From an uncultured Synergistia bacterium (GTDB lineage: Bacteria; Eremiobacterota; SpSt-956; JAKJGF01), in assembly GCA_937888925.1 (NCBI GenBank), contig CALARM010000306.1, positions 1 to 39,805 on the forward strand: a DNA stretch of 39,805 bases, read 5' to 3'. Under the pieces are notes generated by a model. It made no database searches. It worked only from the letters and a program-made list of their open reading frames with translations, and was not told where the DNA came from. Of the stretch, positions 33,351-39,805 are shown in pieces; positions within the stretch are counted from its first letter, which is position 1; each line of letters begins with the position of its first letter. The position numbers and the translations under genes were made by a program.

Positions 33351-34037
33351 TCAGTGTGTTAATTTCTTAAAACTCTCTGCCAGAACCAGATCTTCAGGAT
33401 ATGTAATTTTTATATTTTTTTCTTCCCCGTATACAATATATACAGGGGCAAGTTTATATCTCATTACCAGGCTGCAGTCATCGGTAAATTCTATATTATC
33501 ATTTAAGGCAAGTCTGTGAGCTTCTTTTATAAGGCCAGTTTTAAAGGCCTGTGGTGTCTGAACCCTCATAAGATATTTTCTCTGAGGTATCTCTTCTATG
33601 ATATTCTGACTGTTAACTTTTATTATTGTATCCACACATGGTATTCCTGCTGCCACTGCATTATACACTTCAAGAGCTTTTACACAATCTTCTATAATCC
33701 TGTGTGATACAAAAGGTCTCACTCCGTCATGAATAAGAACAGAAGCATCATCAGATTGTATAAAATTAATGCCTGCATAAGAACTTTCTCTTCTTGTTTT
33801 ACCTCCGTCCAGAAGATGTTTAACTTTTTTATATTTATTCTTTGCCAGTATTTCCTCCATCAGATCTCTGAATAGTGGATTACATACCAGAATTATTTCA
33901 TCTATATATTTGTTCTCTTCAAATGTGTCTATAGTATGTTCAATGATTGTCTTTCTGCCTATTTTTATAAACTGCTTCGGCACTTCATTTTTCAGTCTTT
34001 CTCCACTTCCCGAAGCCAGTATAAGTCCGTATACCAT
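33351..34037 (-). CDS. TarI/IspD-like cytidylyltransferase
   Basis: A 228-residue nucleotidyltransferase. The N-terminal signature is LILASGSGERLKNEVPKQF, the CTP-binding GGKTRRESSYAGI follows, then VLIHDGVRPFVSHRII and QTPQAFK. The VRPF-HRII segment is closer to TarI/Bcs1-type ribitol-5-phosphate cytidylyltransferases than to housekeeping IspD (usually DAARP). It likely makes a CDP-polyol or CDP-sugar for the glycan, which would fit with the CDP-paratose-epimerase-like genes nearby; a role in isoprenoid synthesis cannot be excluded. I choose ATG 34037 because it aligns with the family N-terminus; ATG 34064 would add nine residues. It is last in the minus-strand operon. Confidence 0.78.
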   Translation of the reverse strand: MVYGLILASGSGERLKNEVPKQFIKIGRKTIIEHTIDTFEENKYIDEIILVCNPLFRDLMEEILAKNKYKKVKHLLDGGKTRRESSYAGINFIQSDDASVLIHDGVRPFVSHRIIEDCVKALEVYNAVAAGIPCVDTIIKVNSQNIIEEIPQRKYLMRVQTPQAFKTGLIKEAHRLALNDNIEFTDDCSLVMRYKLAPVYIVYGEEKNIKITYPEDLVLAESFKKLTH

Positions 34038-34038
34038 T

Positions 34039-35262
34039 TTAAAAAATCTCTGCTTTGAATACATTACCCATGTCTTCCGAGAGTTTCCTCCTGTTCAGAT
34101 GTTCTCTCACATAATCTCTGCCCCGTCTCCCCATTTCCTTACACTCTTCTCTGTGTTCGAGGCACCAGGTAAGCTTTTCTGCCATAGATTTATGAGCTCT
34201 ATCAAGTGTAAATCCACAGCCAGCACTTTCTATAATCTTTGATGTATCTCCTTCTTCCGATACAAGCAGTACAGGTTTACCAAGAGACAGATAATCCAGA
34301 ACCTTGTTCTGTAACAGAAGTTTTCCTGTAGGAATAGGAGGATATATTGCTACAGTGACATGAGCAGTATTCAGGTATTGTGCCATTTGCTGTCTCTGTC
34401 TCATACCGAGAAAATGCATATTATTCAGATTTTTTTCCATGGCATAATTTATAAGTTTCTCTTTTTCCGCTCCTTCACCTATAAATACAAAGGCAAATTT
34501 ATCCGGTTCTTCAAGTAATTCTGCTGACTTTAACAGGTCATGAAGATAATTGAATTTACCTATGGCTCCCACATGCATAACTATGAATTTATCAGAGAAA
34601 ATCTTCATATCTTCAGGTATTGCACTATCTTCGGAATAATCTGTCATAATTTCATCCACACCATTGTGTACAATATTTATCTTTGATGGATTAATACCGC
34701 GGGAAACTATATAATCTGCATATCCCTGTGTTATGACTACGATCCTGCATGCTGTATTATAGAGGAATTTCTCAAGGCACGAAGCAATATATATTATCAG
34801 CCTGTTTTTCACAAGACCCATTTCAACTGCTGCCTTTGGCCATAAATCCCTTACTTCCAGGATAAAAGGTATACCCCTGAGTTTACTTATTAGATAACCT
34901 GCAAGGGCAGTAAGCAGTGACGGAGATGTAGTAAGAAGGAGGTCACATGATTTTGTCTTCATTGAAGCTATGAGAGAAAGTAAAAGGAAGGAAATATAAC
35001 AGAATATTTTTCCGAGAAACCCTTTTCTGTACGTAACAGGTATATGAACTCTTATAAGATTTATTTTCCCAGGCACAAGTTCTTTTTCCTGAAAAATACC
35101 TTTAAAATCAGGGAAGGTCTTACCTGTAAGATAATTCAGAGACCCGCCTATAATGGTAAATTCATAGCCTTTTTCAAGAAGATATTTAAACATGGCTATA
35201 TGCCTTACCTCACCCGGTTCGTCTTCTTTTGTAAAAAATTGATGTATAAAAAGTATTCTCAT
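34039..35262 (-). CDS. GT4 glycosyltransferase, WbuB-like
   Basis: A 407-residue GT-B enzyme. MRILFIHQFFTKEDEPGEVRH at the N-terminus, the EVRDLWPKAAVEMG motif, and the donor-site region VLDYLSLGKPVLLVSEEGDTSKIIE resemble WbuB-type enzymes. WbuB of E. coli adds L-FucNAc to the lipid-linked first sugar (known), and this locus encodes the trio for UDP-L-QuiNAc or L-FucNAc at 13219-16270, so this may be the transferase that uses it (inference). It overlaps the sugar transferase gene by four bases (ATGA) with GGAG upstream; the cytidylyltransferase follows after one base. Confidence 0.85.
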   Translation of the reverse strand: MRILFIHQFFTKEDEPGEVRHIAMFKYLLEKGYEFTIIGGSLNYLTGKTFPDFKGIFQEKELVPGKINLIRVHIPVTYRKGFLGKIFCYISFLLLSLIASMKTKSCDLLLTTSPSLLTALAGYLISKLRGIPFILEVRDLWPKAAVEMGLVKNRLIIYIASCLEKFLYNTACRIVVITQGYADYIVSRGINPSKINIVHNGVDEIMTDYSEDSAIPEDMKIFSDKFIVMHVGAIGKFNYLHDLLKSAELLEEPDKFAFVFIGEGAEKEKLINYAMEKNLNNMHFLGMRQRQQMAQYLNTAHVTVAIYPPIPTGKLLLQNKVLDYLSLGKPVLLVSEEGDTSKIIESAGCGFTLDRAHKSMAEKLTWCLEHREECKEMGRRGRDYVREHLNRRKLSEDMGNVFKAEIF

Positions 35263-35960
35263 AACCCTTCTCCTCTTAGTAAAACAGAAAAAGTTTTATA
35301 TATTATGGATATATCATAACAGAGTATTTCCAGAGCATTCAATTTATCTATGTTCTTTAAATATTCATATTCCAGAGATGAATAGACCTGAGTGTTACCC
35401 AAATCAGCAAAGGATTTATTCATCTGAACAGTGCCTGTCACACCTGCCCGTAAAATCTTTTTTGCTATCATACCATGTTCCAGGGACTTATAAAATAAAG
35501 GGGGAGGAAGAGGACGGGGGCCGACAAAAGTCATATGCCCTGCCAGGATATTAAATAACTGTGGCAATTCGTCCAGATACCATTTTTTCAAAAAATTTCC
35601 AAGAGGTGTAAGCTCTCCCACTATATATCCTTCCCCTTCTGCAAGATCTCTTCTGTAAGACAGAAAAATTCCTTCGCCATTTTGAATATTAAGGCTTCCG
35701 GGACAGGCAATATTAAATTTACAAATCATAAAAGGTCTGCCCTGAGATATACGTTTTTCAAGTAAAAAACAGGCTCTTTTATACTCATTTTTTATTATGC
35801 CTTCAATAATTATAGACACAATTATAACTATAAAAGGTAATAAGAGTATTAAAATAAGTAAAAAAGAAATTATTCTGTCAAAAAAATATTTCAAATACAT
35901 TCTGTCATCGTAAGAATTTTTGTAATGGCTGTTTTTTTCCATAATTATATATTCTAACAC
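35259..35960 (-). CDS. Initiating bacterial sugar transferase (undecaprenyl-phosphate hexose-1-P transferase, WcaJ/PglC type)
   Basis: A 233-residue membrane enzyme that starts the lipid-linked glycan. One hydrophobic helix (about residues 29-52) follows KYFFDRIISF. The catalytic core holds KWYLDELPQLFNILAGHMTFVGPRP, the conserved DELPQ and VGPRP motifs, and RAGVTGTVQMNKS. The KFRxM motif is altered to KFNIA, and the first core segment is otherwise divergent. It transfers a sugar-1-phosphate from UDP-sugar to undecaprenyl phosphate. It is first in the minus-strand operon. The GTG at 35960 has AAAGGA eleven bases upstream; ATG 35942 is the alternative start, without a good site. Confidence 0.85.
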   Translation of the reverse strand: MLEYIIMEKNSHYKNSYDDRMYLKYFFDRIISFLLILILLLPFIVIIVSIIIEGIIKNEYKRACFLLEKRISQGRPFMICKFNIACPGSLNIQNGEGIFLSYRRDLAEGEGYIVGELTPLGNFLKKWYLDELPQLFNILAGHMTFVGPRPLPPPLFYKSLEHGMIAKKILRAGVTGTVQMNKSFADLGNTQVYSSLEYEYLKNIDKLNALEILCYDISIIYKTFSVLLRGEGL

Positions 35961-36010
35961 GTAGTCTCAGTTCCTTTATATAAAAACTGGCAGTACATAT
36001 ATTCACAGGC

Positions 36011-36022
36011 TACTGGCCAGTA
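36011..36022. repeat. 12-bp perfect palindrome
   Basis: TACTGGCCAGTA reads identically on both strands. A near copy of one half, ACTGGCAGTA, lies at 35986-35995. It is in the 116-bp space upstream of the sugar transferase operon. It could be an operator for a dimeric regulator or part of a hairpin; nothing else supports either. Confidence 0.3.
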
Positions 36023-36029
36023 AAATAAT

Positions 36030-36058
36030 TACAGGGGTGCATAAAATACACCCCTGTA
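36030..36058 (-). terminator. Hairpin terminator after the heptad-repeat protein gene
   Basis: A perfect 10-bp stem TACAGGGGTG (36030-36039) / CACCCCTGTA (36049-36058) with a nine-base loop lies 18 bases after the stop of the gene at 36077-38080. On the minus strand the stem is followed by ATTATTTTA, a fair U-rich tract. It would stop transcription before the sugar transferase operon, which runs in the same direction. Confidence 0.7.
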
Positions 36059-36076
36059 TAACGCATGGTAAAATAA

Positions 36077-38080
36077 TTAATTCATATCTAAAATTTCATC
36101 GGCAAGATCTACATACTCGAGGCCTTTTTCTATAATCAGCTGGCCTGCCGCCTGTTTTTGCGTGCCGCTCTGTATGAGCTTCATTCCTTCTGCTTCAAGG
36201 TCTTCACCCTGCTGAACCATATCCCGGCCTGCTTCTCCGATTGCTTTGCCTTCAGCCTTCATTTTCTGAGCTTCTTTAAGCATTTCAAGGCCTTTCTTCT
36301 CCAGTTCCTTACCTCTTGCTTCCAGTTTGGAACCGAATTCTATACGGTCAAGGGATTTCTGTTCATCACTCTGAAGTTTTTTCTCACTATTAAGGCTTTC
36401 TTTTATCATAGAAAGACCGTCTTCTTCTTTCTTTCTTGCTTTACTTTCTGAAGAAAGACCTTCCATTAATTTCCTGAACCCTGCAAGCGTTCGTGTTTTA
36501 TGTTTACCTTCTGCTTTTAAAGAGTTATTTATGGCAGAAAGACCGTCATGTTCCATATCCTTTGCCTGACTTTCAATCTCCATGCCGCTGTCAAAAAGAG
36601 AAAGTCCAAAATCTTCGCTCTTATGACCTTTAAATTCAATGTCTCTTCCGTATCTTATCATATCAAGGCCGTCTTCTTTAAGACCAAAACCTTTTTCTTT
36701 CAGAACTGTTCCTTCTTTTTCATCTTCCCGTGCCTGTGTTTCTTTCTTCTCTGACATAGAGAATTTCCTGTAAGCCTTTCTGCCGAGCTTATGGGCAAGA
36801 GAAAATTCCCTCTTTGCAGAAAGTTCATGTATAAATGCTTCATGAGATAGCTGGAGAGCTTCCATTCTTTCTTTTTGAGCAAGAGCCATGTTATCTATAG
36901 CCTGCAGTTCATCGGCAAGACTCTCTTTTTTATTGCAGAGAGCCATTTTCATCAGATGAAGCTTTTCTGCCGTCTGTCCCATCTGACATCCTAAAGGTGT
37001 CATAGGAGGGAAAGGAGTGAAAGGATTGGGAGCCATAAACATCATGGGAGGACAGAAAGCCATCACGGGATTGCAGCAGCATGCCGGCCCTGTACATAAG
37101 GACTGAGCCTTATTATAAAGCTCTTCTGCCTTATGATCATGCCTCATAGATGCAAGGACTTTATTATTTACGGCACTCAAACGGGAGAACTGATGTTCTT
37201 TTATACTATCTGCCTGTGCCTGATCATGTTCTGCTTCTTTCAATTCTTTTTTGCCTTCAGCCTTATGTGTTTTCGCTTCAAATTTAAGAGATGTAGCCTC
37301 TTCTCTTAGCATACCTGCATGAGCAAAGCCGACCTGTGCATCCCGGAGCAATTCATCTCCTTTAAGAAGGGATTTATTGCCGTCTTCATAGAGACTTCTT
37401 CCCTCTTTCTTTATGTGTTCTCCTTTTTTCTGGCTGTGAAGACCTGAAGATATATAATATCCGCCTGCATCCTGGAGGGATTCTCCATCTCTTTCAAGCT
37501 CGATGCCGGCTTTCAGTTCTTCTGCGCCTGAAGCTTTTCTATTTTCATGGAGTCTCTCTCCGGCAATACTGTCACCTATAATCCCTGCTGCTTCTTTTTG
37601 TTTACTTTCTGCTTTTATCTCCCCGTCTATTCCCTGTGCCAGTTTTTCTGTGCCTTTTAATTTTTTCTTTTCCAGGGATCCTTCTTTTGAGATAGTTTCT
37701 TCCATGAGGGAAATACCTTTATGCTGAACTTTTTCTCCTAGACTGTCCATAGAGAGACCACTGTTAAGATTTACAAGTCCTTCATCTCTGACTGCTGCCG
37801 AAGAGGCTTCATATGCTTCTCCAAGACCTATATAAGTGTTACCGAGAGATTGAAGATCCTTTCCGTCACCCTGTGATTGAATACCGTCTTCTACAAGTTT
37901 TCCGCCGTCTGATTTCATGGAAAGACCTTTTTTTATATCTTCAAGTCCTTCTTTTCTCAATCCGGCAGATACTTCGAAAACATCGGTACTTTCCAGTATA
38001 GATTTTGATTGTTCTGTCTTTGGTTTTGCCTTAATAAACTGTCCCTGGCCTGTCAGCTTTATATTTTTAAGAGGATCCAT
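36077..38080 (-). CDS. Large Gly/Ala-heptad repeat helical protein, unknown function
   Basis: A 667-residue protein that I cannot assign to a family. Two blocks of uninterrupted seven-residue repeats make up most of it. Block 1 (residues 45-296) has 36 heptads whose first residue is Gly in 23 and Ala in 8. Block 2 (457-666) has 30 heptads, Gly in 21 and Ala in 4. The fourth residue is often Leu, Ile, Met or Val, so Gly/Ala and Leu occupy the a and d positions of a coiled coil, like an extreme Alacoil with very close helix packing. Residues about 327-366 between the blocks are rich in Cys, Pro, Met and Phe (an ACCC cluster; CPPMM). No signal peptide or membrane helix is seen. The charged b, c, e, f, g positions carry many Glu and Lys. 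ATG 38080 has AAAGGAG eight bases before it. It is a single-gene unit. Confidence 0.85.
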   Translation of the reverse strand: MDPLKNIKLTGQGQFIKAKPKTEQSKSILESTDVFEVSAGLRKEGLEDIKKGLSMKSDGGKLVEDGIQSQGDGKDLQSLGNTYIGLGEAYEASSAAVRDEGLVNLNSGLSMDSLGEKVQHKGISLMEETISKEGSLEKKKLKGTEKLAQGIDGEIKAESKQKEAAGIIGDSIAGERLHENRKASGAEELKAGIELERDGESLQDAGGYYISSGLHSQKKGEHIKKEGRSLYEDGNKSLLKGDELLRDAQVGFAHAGMLREEATSLKFEAKTHKAEGKKELKEAEHDQAQADSIKEHQFSRLSAVNNKVLASMRHDHKAEELYNKAQSLCTGPACCCNPVMAFCPPMMFMAPNPFTPFPPMTPLGCQMGQTAEKLHLMKMALCNKKESLADELQAIDNMALAQKERMEALQLSHEAFIHELSAKREFSLAHKLGRKAYRKFSMSEKKETQAREDEKEGTVLKEKGFGLKEDGLDMIRYGRDIEFKGHKSEDFGLSLFDSGMEIESQAKDMEHDGLSAINNSLKAEGKHKTRTLAGFRKLMEGLSSESKARKKEEDGLSMIKESLNSEKKLQSDEQKSLDRIEFGSKLEARGKELEKKGLEMLKEAQKMKAEGKAIGEAGRDMVQQGEDLEAEGMKLIQSGTQKQAAGQLIIEKGLEYVDLADEILDMN

Positions 38081-38210
38081 AGTTTTAGCTCCTTTACAAT
38101 CTCAAAAGTTCATGAAATTTCCCCTTTATAAGAATATCATATAATAGATTTTTTTGTAATTCTTATTTGTTAAAATTTTGTTAATTTTTTTTCTTAATCT
38201 TTTTTGAAGA

Positions 38211-38843
38211 CTAAAAAAAATCACTTTCCAGTGGTTTCAGATGAATTAAATTCTTTGCAATTTGATTTTCAATAAACAATGCCTGACTCATCTCCGGTAA
38301 ATTATAAAGAATTACTATTTTTTTATTGTTTTTTAAAATTATATTTACACTGTGATGTGTATAACTATCAGACTTGCATTTCTCAGAACAAACCTCATGT
38401 ATATCAGATATATTAATATTCTGCTCAGGAACTCCCGGCAGTGGGCCGTTACTTATGGAAATATTTGTGTCATTCAATCTGATAACAGTCTTATTTATAA
38501 AAGTGCTGAAAGAACCATAAAGGATTAATACACTTACAAGTAAAAGCAAAATAAAAACTGCTGAAGGTATTCCGGCACCACCCAGATAAATAACTGTGAG
38601 ACCTGAAATAAAAAAAAGGGAAAAACAAAAACTTAAAAGCCAGTTAAAATAATACCATTTATAAGTTAATACTAAAGTATCTCCATTCAGTTCAACTGCC
38701 ATATTCTCCGGTAGATATGACAAAGGGTCTTCTTTATATTTTGATGCCAATTCCGGTATATAATTAAAAGTGATAGCGCTATGGCACTTACAACATATAG
38801 TAGATTTCTCAGAAATACTGGCTCCGCATTTTATGCAATACAT
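38211..38843 (-). CDS. Zinc-ribbon membrane protein
   Basis: A 210-residue protein. Residues 3-20 form a zinc ribbon (Cys3, Cys6, Cys17, Cys20). After a short link, two hydrophobic helices lie at about 67-112. The C-terminal beta-rich part (TVIRLNDTNISISNGPLPGVP, VNIILKNNKKIVILYNLP) looks like a PH-like (bPH) domain. Such zinc-ribbon/two-helix proteins are common in bacteria and without known role. The start has GGTGA six bases upstream. It is divergent from the secreted protein at 38926, and the minus-strand gene 38080-36077 lies 130 bases downstream. Confidence 0.75.
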   Translation of the reverse strand: MYCIKCGASISEKSTICCKCHSAITFNYIPELASKYKEDPLSYLPENMAVELNGDTLVLTYKWYYFNWLLSFCFSLFFISGLTVIYLGGAGIPSAVFILLLLVSVLILYGSFSTFINKTVIRLNDTNISISNGPLPGVPEQNINISDIHEVCSEKCKSDSYTHHSVNIILKNNKKIVILYNLPEMSQALFIENQIAKNLIHLKPLESDFF

Positions 38844-38898
38844 AATCGTTCACCATTAAAGATCTTCTGTACGGGCATAAATAAATCCTGTGTGATTG

Positions 38899-38907
38899 TG
38901 ATATAAT
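38899..38907 (+). promoter_or_regulatory. Extended -10 promoter element
   Basis: TGATATAAT is a perfect TG-N-TATAAT extended -10, 19 bases before the ATG at 38926 and followed by a GAGGGAT ribosome site. No -35 hexamer is visible, which is usual for extended -10 promoters. It would drive the secreted stalk-domain gene. Confidence 0.5.
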
Positions 38908-38925
38908 AAATTTGAGGGATTCATT

Positions 38926-39723
38926 ATGAAATATTTTCTTATATTTATCTTAATATTAGTCTCTTATATAAATGCTTTTTCATCAAATAAAATTACTCTT
39001 TACATAAACAACAAGCCTGTAGATACGGAAATATTTTTATTACAGGATAATAAACCTGCTGCTTCTGCAGAAATACTCGCTTCAGAATTTAAATTAAATT
39101 ATGACAGTAATTCAAAGGTTTTATATTTTGGAAATAAAATTTTCAAAGGGGAAAAAATAGTAAAAGGTAATATAGTTTTTATTTTCCTGAAAGATTTCGC
39201 CGCTTTTGCAGAATTAACCTATTTCTATGATGAAAAAGCCAGAACTGTAGATCTGAGAAATTTTAATGTAAGACTTCAACAGAAGATTAATAAAGATATT
39301 CCGGAACAAACAACTGCTGCAGAAAAAAAAGGGGATGAAATAAAAATAACCTGTGAAAGAACAGAACAGGGAAAAGATAATACCTTTATTGTTTATGCTG
39401 CTGTTCAAAATATTTCGGATTCAATTCTGGATATGGTAATGGTAAACTGCACATTTATTCATCCGGCAGGACAGATAATAGACAGACAATCCATCTGTCT
39501 GAATACTATGCATCCCGGAGATTACAGAGAAATTTCCTTTTCCACACAAAAACCTCCGGCAGATCCGGGGGCAAGTGAAGGAGGACTTTTCTATGGTTCT
39601 GTAACAATTCCCGGAAGAGGAACCTGTTCTTCTGTGGGACTTTCCGGAGGAACATTAGCCGCACAACAGCTTATTACGCCTGATTATAAATTATCAACAG
39701 GCTATAAAGTAAGAAATAATTAA
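38926..39723 (+). CDS. Secreted protein with copper-amine-oxidase-like stalk domain
   Basis: A 265-residue exported protein. Residues 1 to about 19 form a signal peptide (MKYFLIFILILVSYINAFS). Residues about 22-105 resemble the copper amine oxidase N-terminal-like (stalk) domain, with ITLYINNKPVDTEIFLLQDN, AAEIL-like helix, LNYDSNSKVLYFG and YDEKARTVDLR. The second half is a beta-sandwich-like domain (FIVYAAVQNISDSILDMVMVNCTFI, MHPGDYREISFSTQ) of the kind that describes extracellular FxLYD-type modules. It is likely a periplasmic or surface-exposed binding protein; no enzyme motif is seen. The stop codon overlaps the stop of the convergent minus-strand gene. Confidence 0.75.
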   Translation: MKYFLIFILILVSYINAFSSNKITLYINNKPVDTEIFLLQDNKPAASAEILASEFKLNYDSNSKVLYFGNKIFKGEKIVKGNIVFIFLKDFAAFAELTYFYDEKARTVDLRNFNVRLQQKINKDIPEQTTAAEKKGDEIKITCERTEQGKDNTFIVYAAVQNISDSILDMVMVNCTFIHPAGQIIDRQSICLNTMHPGDYREISFSTQKPPADPGASEGGLFYGSVTIPGRGTCSSVGLSGGTLAAQQLITPDYKLSTGYKVRNN

Positions 39724-39805
39724 TCCATTTTCTTCTTAAATTTCCTTACACTCATAGTAAATATAAACATAGCAATGAATACCATAGGAATTAATTCCGG
39801 ATAAA
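39720..39805 (-). CDS. Membrane protein, C-terminal end (partial), possibly an ABC-2 type permease
   Basis: Only the last 28 codons lie in the window, ending at TAA (39722-39720). They encode YPELIPMVFIAMFIFTMSVRKFKKKMD, a single hydrophobic helix closed by a basic tail. This fits the C-terminal helix of ABC-2 family permeases (a W/Y-P-E start, then a helix and an R-x-F-K/R-K ending), but the fragment is too short to be sure. Its stop codon shares two bases with the stop of the plus-strand gene at 38926-39723. Confidence 0.45.
   Translation of the reverse strand, partial: YPELIPMVFIAMFIFTMSVRKFKKKMD

Noticed and set aside
37503..38144. Several plus-strand open frames opposite the heptad-repeat gene
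   Set aside because: They are antisense reflections of a strongly repetitive coding sequence and have no ribosome sites or family motifs.

Overview
The window is AT-rich bacterial DNA with tightly packed genes, Shine-Dalgarno starts (AGGAG type) and translationally coupled overlaps (ATGA, TGATG, TAATG). No rRNA, tRNA, CRISPR array or taxonomic marker gene is present, so the phylum cannot be named. A Wzt-type ABC exporter ATPase, a bacterial sugar transferase and L-FucNAc/L-QuiNAc sugar genes point to an outer-membrane, O-antigen-like surface glycan. Most of the window (about 2.9-36.0 kb) is one large polysaccharide locus flanked by unrelated envelope genes. LAYOUT: 1-113 is the tail of an FAD-dependent oxidoreductase, followed by a terminator. 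Positions 193-888 hold a DUF4013 membrane protein (minus) bracketed by degenerate heptamer repeats. Positions 992-2873 hold a minus-strand pair, a membrane/beta-propeller protein followed by a phosphoribosyltransferase. From 2931 to 33350 everything coding is on the plus strand. It runs: UDP-glucuronate 4-epimerase; Wzt; an acyl module (acyltransferase, acyl carrier protein, ketoreductase, AMP ligase, LuxE-like, LuxC-like) ending in a VioA-type aminotransferase; a glycosyltransferase; three genes for UDP-L-QuiNAc or UDP-L-FucNAc; two unusual fusions (GT2-methyltransferase, and a degenerate NodB domain fused to GT4); an IS256-type transposase remnant; a methyltransferase; a 512-bp non-coding stretch; a GT2; UDP-glucose dehydrogenase; two paired sugar epimerases; a B12-type radical SAM protein; GT2; SPASM radical SAM protein; GT2; methyltransferase. 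Facing this, a minus-strand operon (35960-33351) encodes the initiating sugar transferase, a WbuB-like glycosyltransferase and a TarI/IspD-like cytidylyltransferase. HOW IT WORKS TOGETHER (inference): Ugd makes UDP-GlcA and the epimerase at 2931 makes UDP-GalA. The FnlA/RmlD-like/FnlC trio makes an N-acetyl-6-deoxy-L-hexosamine. The aminotransferase plus the acyl module probably make an N-acylated 4-amino-4,6-dideoxy sugar. The sugar transferase starts the lipid-linked chain, the glycosyltransferases extend it, methyltransferases and radical SAM enzymes decorate it, and Wzt with a permease not found here exports it. G+C varies within the locus: 12001-12060 has 10 G+C of 60, whereas 26041-26100 has 22 of 60, suggesting mosaic acquisition. 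BEYOND THE LOCUS: 36077-38080 (minus) encodes a 667-residue protein built of two long blocks of seven-residue repeats with Gly or Ala at the first position of nearly every repeat, separated by a Cys/Pro/Met-rich hinge. I match it to no family and regard it as the most novel item here. A zinc-ribbon membrane protein, a secreted stalk-domain protein and the tail of a membrane permease close the window.
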